From Agrobacterium larrymoorei (GTDB lineage Bacteria; Pseudomonadota; Alphaproteobacteria; Rhizobiales; Rhizobiaceae), in the NCBI RefSeq assembly GCF_030819275.1, contig NZ_JAUTBL010000002.1, forward strand, positions 1,614,501 through 1,678,500: 64,000 nt of DNA, written 5' to 3'. The notes under the pieces are model-generated. The model ran no database searches. It was not told the DNA's origin and saw only the letters and a list, made by a program, of their open reading frames with translations. Shown here one piece after another: positions 16,483 through 23,618 of this stretch (position 1 is its first letter; each line of letters starts with the position of its first letter). Made by a program: the position numbers and the translations under genes.

Positions 16483-16983
16483 ATGAAAGCTCTTTTCGCA
16501 GCAGCCCTTCTGCTTGGCAGCTTCGGTCAGACCTTCGCCGATACTCTTGATATCGACGCCCTGCCCGTCTCCACCATCTTCGTCACCAGCAGCGGCATGT
16601 GGGAGCGCGAAGCCGCGGAGGACACGGCAAAGTCTCCTCAGACGACAGACAAAGGCGCGGCCTCGCGTCCAGAACCGACGCGCGGCTATTACAAGGTCGT
16701 CGCAATGCGCCAGCCGGATGGGACCGCGAAAATTTATCTGCAGCAGATCGCCTACACCGCAAATGGCCCTGCCCTTGTCGAGACACTCGAGCTCGAGGAG
16801 TTCACGCAGATGAAGGCCTATGTGACCGACATCCGCCCTGAAAGTTCCGCCGGCGCCTCAAGTCTTCCCGGTCTCTTTGTGACAGTCCATCTCAAGACCG
16901 ACCCGGCGCAGAAGGAGCCGGACGCCTGGACGATTCTGATCGATGAGTTGGGCGACATGAAAATCGAGAAGGCGTCAAACTAA
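16483..16983 (+). CDS. Secreted protein of unknown function, 166 residues
   Basis: Starts MKALFAAALLLGSFGQTFAD, a signal peptide with likely cleavage after TFA. The start was chosen for the AGGGACAGG site; an ATG-less upstream extension overlaps nadK. The mature protein alternates polar beta-like segments (YYKVVAMRQPDGTAKIYLQQ, FVTVHLKTDP) and has no Cys. No family recognised. Its position right behind nadK suggests co-transcription but not a shared task. Confidence 0.75.
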   Translation: MKALFAAALLLGSFGQTFADTLDIDALPVSTIFVTSSGMWEREAAEDTAKSPQTTDKGAASRPEPTRGYYKVVAMRQPDGTAKIYLQQIAYTANGPALVETLELEEFTQMKAYVTDIRPESSAGASSLPGLFVTVHLKTDPAQKEPDAWTILIDELGDMKIEKASN

Positions 16984-17062
16984 ACGAAGGACGTCGTTCC
17001 TCAGCGTATCTTCAGCTCCGGCTTGGCAAGACCATCAGGACGCGCCTTGGGCAGTTGCTTCC

Positions 17063-17167
17063 TAAAGCATGGTCAGCGCAAAAGTGTGCAGCGGTTTTGC
17101 GATATCGACATGCGATAACAAGGACCTAAAGCGTATGAGCGAATCTGAAAGATCGCGACACGCTTTA
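17063..17167. repeat. Palindromic intergenic repeat, copy A (RIME-like)
   Basis: A 105-bp element closely matching copy B at 46728-46830, including an exact block covering GCGTATGAGCGAATCTGAAA and the following GATCGCGACACGCTTTA. Its ends are inverted repeats of each other (TAAAGCATG... and ...CACGCTTTA). Elements of this type are known as rhizobial intergenic mosaic elements. It ends 4 bases past the stop of the leftward hydrolase gene. Confidence 0.85.
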
Positions 17168-17170
17168 AGA

Positions 17171-17635
17171 TCAAATCTCGTCTGGCCCACTCAGCACCGC
17201 ACCAAAATGATGCTTCCACAAGCGCGCACCCAGCGCGCCCGTTCGGTCAAGACTGGAGCCGACCGTCAACCATGGAAGCAGCGTGGGAGACAGCCCCGCA
17301 TCGAAGAAGGAAAAACCAGCCGCGAGCACGCAGGTATCGGCATGTATCCCGCAGACAAGAACACGATCGAGTTGTAGCGCCAGAAGGTAGTCGACGGCTT
17401 CCTTCGGCGGCGCATAGCCATATTTGATGAAGATACGGTCTGCGGCCACAAGCGACTCGTCATCCTTGCCGGGCGTCCATCCCAGTTGCCGCTCGAAGGG
17501 TGTGATGCTCTCATCATGCCGCTCGACGCTCGCAATGCTCGGCATTGTCGCTGCGAGCCTTGCGATCCCTTCAACGAGACGTGACGGCGGATGGAAGCTC
17601 GGTTGCACATCGACAATGTAGAGCGCCTGTTTCAC
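17171..17635 (-). CDS. Isochorismatase-family cysteine hydrolase
   Basis: The 154-residue product starts at a GTG and reads M/VKQALYIVDVQPSFHPPSRL. The family triad is visible: Asp9 in IVDVQ, Lys71 in IFIKYGY and Cys102 in GIHADTCV. The family includes nicotinamidases and other amide hydrolases; this one is short and lacks clear nicotinamidase metal ligands, so the substrate is unknown. The GTG start was chosen because the family begins right at the first beta strand. It lies downstream of prfB with 94 bases between, and its end abuts the palindromic repeat. Confidence 0.82.
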   Translation of the reverse strand: MKQALYIVDVQPSFHPPSRLVEGIARLAATMPSIASVERHDESITPFERQLGWTPGKDDESLVAADRIFIKYGYAPPKEAVDYLLALQLDRVLVCGIHADTCVLAAGFSFFDAGLSPTLLPWLTVGSSLDRTGALGARLWKHHFGAVLSGPDEI

Positions 17636-17729
17636 CGCGTTCTCCCTCGGCTTCGCTTTGCCACAAATAGAAAACCTCCCGCAGCGAGCGCAGCGGAAGG
17701 TTCTGATATCGAAACCAGCTCGACAACCA

Positions 17730-18861
17730 TCAATCGATGTCGGAAACTTCCACGCCCGCCCCACCGCTGATGCGGTGTGCAAGGGCGGCCTCCATGAACT
17801 CGTTCAGATCGCCGTCTAGGACGCTGCTGGGCGAGGTGCTTTCCACGCCTGTACGCAGGTCCTTGACCAGCTGATATGGCTGCAGAACATAAGAGCGGAT
17901 CTGATGACCCCAGCCGATATCCGTCTTGGACGCGGCCTGCGCATTGGCAGCCTCTTCGCGCTTCTGCAACTCCACCTCGTAGAGGCGCGAGCGCAGCATT
18001 TCCCACGCCTTGGCGCGGTTCTTGTGCTGTGAGCGCTCCTGCTGACAGGCAACCGCAATACCCGTCGGAATATGGGTAATACGCACAGCCGAGTCGGTCG
18101 TGTTGACGTGCTGTCCACCGGCACCCGACGAACGATAGGTATCGATGCGGCAATCGCTCTCGTTAATGTCGATCTGAATCGAGTCATCCACGACGGGATA
18201 AACCCAGATGGAGGAGAACGACGTGTGACGACGCGCATTGCTGTCATAGGGCGAGATACGAACGAGGCGGTGAACGCCGGATTCGGTCTTCATCCAACCA
18301 AAGGCGTTGTGGCCCTTGACCAGAATGGTTGCCGACTTGATGCCCGCTTCTTCGCCGTCATGCACTTCAAGGACTTCCACCTTGAAGCCCTGACGCTCAG
18401 CCCAGCGCGTATACATGCGCAAGAGCATGCTGGCCCAATCCTGGCTTTCCGTACCACCGGCGCCTGAATGCACTTCGACATAGGTGTCGTTGGAATCGGC
18501 TTCACCCGAAAGCATGGCTTCCACCTGGCGGCGGTTTGCTTCGCTGCGCAGCGCCTTCAGCGCCTCTTCGGCCTCACGCACGATGTCCTCGTCGCCTTCG
18601 GCCTCACCCATCTCGATCAACTCGATATTATCGTTGACCTGCTGCTCGAGCGTTCTGACGCCCGTGATGGATTCATCCAGCTGCTGGCGTTCACGCATCA
18701 GCTTTTGCGCTTCGCCTGCATCGTTCCAGAGGGTCGGATCCTCTGCCTTGTTATTCAACCAGTCCAGTCGTCTTATCGCCTGGTCCCAGTCAAAGATGCC
18801 TCCTCAGCAGGCTTATGGCCTGCTTGATTTCGTCGACTACGTTTACGATTTCATTGCGCAT
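17730..18861 (-). CDS. prfB: Peptide chain release factor 2, made by programmed +1 frameshift
   Basis: Releases finished protein at UGA and UAA codons. Two frames are joined: codons from the ATG at 18861 ([20 protein letters not shown], then RHL) end at an in-frame TGA at 18790-18792. A +1 slip after CTT continues in the second frame from 18791 ([12 protein letters not shown]) to 17730. The joined product is about 376 residues, normal for RF2. The SPF-type tripeptide region that reads stop codons lies in domain 2. The GGQ motif that triggers hydrolysis is seen in [18 protein letters not shown]. This is the known feedback control: low RF2 lets the ribosome pause at UGA and slip. mrcA lies upstream, 97 bases away, on the same strand. 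Confidence 0.95.
18787..18805 (-). promoter_or_regulatory. RF2 frameshift site
   Basis: Read leftward, AGGAGG is followed three bases later by CTT TGA C. This is the same layout as in Escherichia coli prfB: an internal Shine-Dalgarno sequence, a slippery CUU and a UGA followed by C, the weakest stop context for RF2. Confidence 0.93.
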
Positions 18862-18906
18862 TTCGCAGATTCTTCGCCTTCTTCAAAACTGCTTGGGTGA
18901 ATAAAT

Positions 18907-18942
18907 GCGAGGGGCGCGGATGTAAAGACCCGCGCCCCTCGC
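18907..18942 (-). terminator. 13-bp perfect hairpin between mrcA and prfB
   Basis: GCGAGGGGCGCGG at 18907-18919 pairs without mismatch with CCGCGCCCCTCGC at 18930-18942 around a 10-base loop. It lies right after the mrcA stop and is followed, leftward, by ATTTATT rather than a pure T run. It may be a terminator or a 3' stability hairpin for mrcA. Confidence 0.65.
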
Positions 18943-18958
18943 CATGCGTTGATTTGAA

Positions 18959-21394
18959 TTAGTAGAGACCGCCACCGCCGCCAGTGATGGCTTGATGTGC
19001 CTGTGGCGATTCCCGCAGGATCTCTTCCTGCGACATGTTGCCGTCCATGCCGATCACGTCGAAGGTGGAGGCAGGACCCGTACCGGGCTTGAACGCCTCC
19101 ATGATCGTATCGGGCTCACCCTGCATGGCCGCCATGCCTGTCTTGCGATTGACAGCAATGAAATTCATGCCATTGGGCACGATGAACTTGCTGTGCGGCA
19201 GATGCTTGGCCGCCTGGGCAATGAACTCACCAAAGATCGGCGCGGCAAGAGAACCACCTGTGCCACCACGGCCAAGAGGTGCCGGGCTGTCGAAACCGAT
19301 GTAAAGTCCTGCCACGAGATCCGGCGTATAACCGACGAACCACGCGTCCTTTTCATCATTGGTGGTGCCGGTCTTGCCAGCGACGGGAAGATCGACCTTG
19401 ATCTTGCCGGCAGCCGTACCGCGCTGCACGACGCCTTCCATCATGGATGTGACCTGATAGGCAGTCATCGGGTCGAGAACCTGCTCGCGCTTGTCGATGA
19501 TCGTCGGCTCGTTCTGGTTCTGCCATACCGTCGCATTACAGCCATCACAGGCGCGATCCTCATGGCGGAAGATCGTTTTGCCGTAGCGGTCCTGAATACG
19601 GTCGATCACAGTCGGCTTGATCTGCTTGCCGCCATTGGCAATCACGGAATAGGCCGAAACCATGCGCATGACGGTGGTCTCGCCCGAACCCAGCGACATG
19701 GCGAGCAGAGGTGGCATCTTGTCGTAGATACCGAAGCTGTCGGCATATTCCGCCACCAGGTTCATGCCCATGTCCTGCGCCAGACGAACCGTCATCAGGT
19801 TGCGGGATTTTTCGATGCCGAGACGCAGCGTAGACGGACCTGCGACCTCGCCGCCGTAGTTTTGGGGCCGCCAGACTTCACCGCCGGACACAACCTCGAG
19901 CGGTGCATCCATGACGACCGAAGCCGGGGTGTAACCATTATCGAGCGCCGCCGCGTAAATGAACGGCTTGAAAGACGAGCCAGGCTGACGCATGGCCTGC
20001 GTCGCACGATTGAATTCCGATTGCGCGTAGGAGAAACCGCCGACGATCGCAAGAACACGGCCAGTATGCGGATCCATCACCACCATGCCGCCCTGCACTT
20101 TCGGCGGCTGGCGAAGACGGTAAGAATCGCCCTGGCCGGAGACCTTTTCCACATAGACGACGTCGCCGGCCTTCAGCACACCAGCCGGAGACTTGGCCAT
20201 GCTGCGCTGACCCTTAGAGTCGCGATAAGCCCACTTCATGTCTTCCGGCTTGATCCGGCCGCGCTCGTTCTTATCGGCAGCATCGCTGTCGGCATCGGGG
20301 CGAAGACCGATATCGACGCCATCTGCCGTTGCGGCCAGCACTACGGCCAGTCGCCATTCGGGCACATCGCGCAAGGGCTTCAACTTGGAAAGAGCCGCAG
20401 CCCAGTCGCCATTGATGTCGATCTGCTCGACCGGGCCATGAAAGCCGCGACGCTCATCATAATCGATGAGACCATCCTGTAGCGCTTTACGCGCTTCCAT
20501 CTGGATTTCCGGATCGAACGAGGTGCGTACGGAAAGGCCGCCCTTAAGCAGCTTGTCTGCGCCGAACTGGTCGACGATCTGACGACGCACCTCTTCAGCG
20601 AAATAATCCGAACCGGCAAGCTGTGGGCCACCGCGGCGAACGTTCACACCCAGGGGCTGCTGCTTGGCTTCCTCGGCATCCGCTTTCGTGATGTAGCCAT
20701 TCTCGGCCATGCGGTCGATCACCCAGTTGCGGCGCTCGACAGCGGCTTTTTCGCGGCGGAATGGATGATAGTTGGCCGGACCTTTTGGCAGAGCCGCGAG
20801 ATAAGCCGTCTCGGCAATGGTCAACTCAGTCACGGACTTGTTGAAATAGGTCAGCGAGGCGCTGGCAATACCGTAGGAATTCAGACCGAAAAAGATTTCG
20901 TTGAGGTAGAGTTCAAGGATCTTGTCCTTGCTGTAAGCCTGCTCGATACGGAAGGAAAGGATGGCTTCCTTCGCCTTGCGCTCCATCGTCTGCTCGTTGG
21001 TGAGCAGGAAGTTTTTCGCCACCTGCTGCGTGATGGTCGAGCCACCCTGCGTCGGTCCGCCGGTCACATAGGCAAGAGCCGCACGTGCAAAGCCGGTCAC
21101 GTCGATACCGGGATGCTGATAGAAGTTCTTGTCTTCTGCTGAAAGGAAAGCGGCCTTGACGCGATCCGGGATAGCCTGGATCGGCAGGAACAGTCGGCGC
21201 TGTTCGGCATATTCGGTCATCAGTGCGCCGTTACCGGCGTGAACGCGGGTCGTGACCGGCGGCTCGTAGCTGTTCAGAACCGCATAATCAGGCAGATCCT
21301 TCGTGATCGTTACCAGGTAAAGGGCAACGCCAGCCGCGACCACGAGAAAAAGCGTGCTCGCCAAGCCGAAGAAATATCCAATAAGTCTGATCAT
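18959..21394 (-). CDS. mrcA: Bifunctional penicillin-binding protein 1A
   Basis: Builds peptidoglycan in the periplasm by polymerising glycan chains and cross-linking peptides. The 811 residues show a short cytoplasmic start and one membrane anchor (about 8-30). The glycosyltransferase domain has the catalytic AEDKNFYQHPGID and GGSTITQQVAKN motifs (about 90-140). The transpeptidase domain has SSFKPF (SxxK, near 456), SRN (SxN) and KTGTTNDEKDAW (KTG). The insertion between them is the OB-like domain usual for PBP1A. amiC, which cuts peptidoglycan, lies upstream on the same strand, so this is a small cell-wall group. Confidence 0.96.
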   Translation of the reverse strand: MIRLIGYFFGLASTLFLVVAAGVALYLVTITKDLPDYAVLNSYEPPVTTRVHAGNGALMTEYAEQRRLFLPIQAIPDRVKAAFLSAEDKNFYQHPGIDVTGFARAALAYVTGGPTQGGSTITQQVAKNFLLTNEQTMERKAKEAILSFRIEQAYSKDKILELYLNEIFFGLNSYGIASASLTYFNKSVTELTIAETAYLAALPKGPANYHPFRREKAAVERRNWVIDRMAENGYITKADAEEAKQQPLGVNVRRGGPQLAGSDYFAEEVRRQIVDQFGADKLLKGGLSVRTSFDPEIQMEARKALQDGLIDYDERRGFHGPVEQIDINGDWAAALSKLKPLRDVPEWRLAVVLAATADGVDIGLRPDADSDAADKNERGRIKPEDMKWAYRDSKGQRSMAKSPAGVLKAGDVVYVEKVSGQGDSYRLRQPPKVQGGMVVMDPHTGRVLAIVGGFSYAQSEFNRATQAMRQPGSSFKPFIYAAALDNGYTPASVVMDAPLEVVSGGEVWRPQNYGGEVAGPSTLRLGIEKSRNLMTVRLAQDMGMNLVAEYADSFGIYDKMPPLLAMSLGSGETTVMRMVSAYSVIANGGKQIKPTVIDRIQDRYGKTIFRHEDRACDGCNATVWQNQNEPTIIDKREQVLDPMTAYQVTSMMEGVVQRGTAAGKIKVDLPVAGKTGTTNDEKDAWFVGYTPDLVAGLYIGFDSPAPLGRGGTGGSLAAPIFGEFIAQAAKHLPHSKFIVPNGMNFIAVNRKTGMAAMQGEPDTIMEAFKPGTGPASTFDVIGMDGNMSQEEILRESPQAHQAITGGGGGLY

Positions 21395-21701
21395 ATGAGG
21401 CTACCGATACTTCGAATCGCACTTTGCGCTTGCCCGTAGGCGCGCAATTTTACATGTAGCGTGCCGTTTTGCACACCGCTTAACCGATGACAAGTCGGGG
21501 ATTAAGCATTCCCGCTCATGTTATCGAGAGATCGTGTTCGCGCAATCGCAAGCGAGTCCCGCTTTGCTGCCGAATCCTGCCCCCCGAGTAACGCGTTGAA
21601 TGTGAGTAAAATAGGGCTTTGCCCATCAAATGAGAATGCCGAGCGGTCAAGTTGCTTCGCTTTTCGACGACCGTCGCAAAAGCGTCACAGCGCGTAACGG
21701 C
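21395..21701. other. Spacer between amiC and mrcA
   Basis: About 300 bases without a gene. It should hold the mrcA promoter. I see no clear terminator for amiC and no repeat. Confidence 0.5.
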
Positions 21702-22976
21702 TTAGCCGCCATTGGCAAGAGCCTGGGCGCGATACTTGGTCACCGCATCGGCTAAACGTTCAGCCACCTTGTCGCGCCAGCTTTCATCCAGAAGCAGCTT
21801 TTCATCCTCTGGGTTGGAGAGAAAACCAAGTTCCAACAGCACCGACGGCACATCATGGGCGCGCAACACCTGAAACCCGGCATAGCGGTGCGGATTGTTG
21901 ATCAGCCCAACCTGCCCCTCGAAGGAGGAAACGATGTTTTCGGCAAGCGTCACCGAGAAAGCCTGGGTCTCGCGTCGCGTCAGATCGAGCAGGATATCGG
22001 CGACTTCCGGCTGCGCATTGGAGACGGTCACACCGGCGATCTGGTCCGAGAGGTTTTCACGCTCCGCAAGGTTCTGCGCCATGCGGTCCGATGCGCGGTC
22101 GGAAATCGTATAAACCGTCGCGCCTCGTATGCCTTTCTGGCTCAGCGTGTCCGCATGAACGGAAATGAAGAGATTGGCGCTGTGCTGGCGCGCAATCGTG
22201 ACACGCTCGGAAAGAGCCAGGAATGTGTCGTCGTCCCGCGTCAGAAACGCTTTGATGCCAGGCAGACGGTTCAGACGGTCGGTCAACTGCTTGGCGAAGG
22301 ACAGCGTGATGACCTTTTCATCCGTGCCGCTGACCCCGCCCTTGGCACCTGCATCGATACCGCCATGGCCAGCATCCACGGCAATGACAAAGTCCGACTG
22401 GTGCGGTGATGTCGGGATGATATCGGGCGTCACGGATGCAGTCGTCGCTGGTGCAAGCGCCTGCCAATCCTGGTTTTTCAACAGATCGGCGAATTTCTGT
22501 TTCGAAGCGATTTCAGTATCGAGAATGAAGCGGAAGACCTTGCCACCCTCCTCAGGCTGCACCTTGGCAACGGCAACCTGAACCGGCTTCTTTGCGGTCA
22601 GCACCAGACGCGCACTGCCCTCACCCATGCTGCCGAAGCGGACGTCGCTGAAAAGCCCGGTCGCCTTCAGATCCTTGGCAGGAAATGCGAAGCTCACAGC
22701 TGGCAAGTCCACCACGATCCGCGCTGGCGAATCGAGATAGTGGACCTCGAATTCAGGTTCTGCGTTGAAATCGAGCACGATACGCGTGCGTGCCTCATCG
22801 CCGATGATACGTGCTGCGTTCGCAACGAATGCTGGCGCGGCCTGCGCCTCCTCGCCTGCGACAACAGCAAGAAGCAGGATTGGAAACACGATACGCGAGT
22901 AACGCGTGATTCGCGAAAACAAAGCTCGCCTTTTTGATGTCCCTGCCGCCCGCGCCTGAATTTTCATCGTCGCCAA
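21702..22976 (-). CDS. amiC: N-acetylmuramoyl-L-alanine amidase with AMIN domain
   Basis: Cuts the bond between muramic acid and the stem peptide during cell separation. The 424 residues have a basic N-terminus and signal anchor (about 28-48), an AMIN domain for septal targeting (about 50-160) and a zinc Amidase_3 domain (about 195-415). The zinc and catalytic segments seen are VDAGHGGIDAGA, TRDDDTFLALSERV, FISVHADT and LLELGFLSNPED. Length is normal. It is divergent from rne. Confidence 0.94.
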   Translation of the reverse strand: MATMKIQARAAGTSKRRALFSRITRYSRIVFPILLLAVVAGEEAQAAPAFVANAARIIGDEARTRIVLDFNAEPEFEVHYLDSPARIVVDLPAVSFAFPAKDLKATGLFSDVRFGSMGEGSARLVLTAKKPVQVAVAKVQPEEGGKVFRFILDTEIASKQKFADLLKNQDWQALAPATTASVTPDIIPTSPHQSDFVIAVDAGHGGIDAGAKGGVSGTDEKVITLSFAKQLTDRLNRLPGIKAFLTRDDDTFLALSERVTIARQHSANLFISVHADTLSQKGIRGATVYTISDRASDRMAQNLAERENLSDQIAGVTVSNAQPEVADILLDLTRRETQAFSVTLAENIVSSFEGQVGLINNPHRYAGFQVLRAHDVPSVLLELGFLSNPEDEKLLLDESWRDKVAERLADAVTKYRAQALANGG

Positions 22977-23618
22977 TATCTTTTGAGTTTTATGTCGTTT
23001 AGCGCGAACATCATCGGCTTCTCAGCCAAAATCGCCGTCTTCCCCTGATGAAGATGGCCTTATTCGCGCTCTGCTGCAACATTCGCAAGCCTTGATGAAG
23101 CATTTCTTAACCGCGAAATTCCATCAATGATATGACATATTTAGCCTGCCTATTGCTATTATGACGGAGAAACCATACAACAAGATTGAGGGTTAAAAAT
23201 GTTGACGGGATAGATTCCCGCCGGCTGCCAATCGAGAATGACTCTGGCGCTGAATTTCGGGCAATCATCTGCCGTCGCTTCATTTTTATCCTGAAACTGG
23301 ATCAATCCGGCTGTGGCCGGAGACATACCCGGTGGCATGCCACCGATCGCTCTGAGGAGAGCATTTTCATCGGACTCTCAGGAGTCTATTTATTATAGTC
23401 GTTCTCGCTTGGCCAATGATGTCGTTGCAGCAGCTTTCATATGAACCGGATACAGGGAGCAGGCACCTCGCCTTGCACGTTGTCCGGATGCTGCCAGTTT
23501 ACATGCGTCGGGCGGAACACTTCATTTCCGGCACACCCTTGGAAAAAGATGAAAGGCCTGTCCCCGCGGCAGGCCTATTCTCGTATATGACAAGGCTGCG
23601 CCGAGGAGCACAGCTTAC
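22977..23618 (+). promoter_or_regulatory. Long divergent region and probable structured leader of rne
   Basis: 640 bases separate the divergent amiC and rne genes. The rne side contains several self-complementary stretches, including GGTGGCATGCCACC near 23332-23345 and AGGCCTG at 23554-23560 with CAGGCCT at 23570-23576, about 43 bases before the rne ATG. In other bacteria RNase E controls its own message through a long leader; the same is inferred here. Where transcription starts is not known. Short frames in the region do not look like genes. Confidence 0.5.

Noticed and set aside
17001-17072. A minus-strand frame ending KARPDGLAKPELKIR that resembles the tail of a protein
   Set aside because: Only about 23 codons are open before a stop inside the palindromic repeat; too short to name and without a start.
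18992-20482. A 496-codon open frame on the plus strand
   Set aside because: Antisense shadow of mrcA.
23186-23398. A 70-codon frame in the region before rne
   Set aside because: Rich in Arg, Ile and Cys without domain features, and lies within the probable structured leader.
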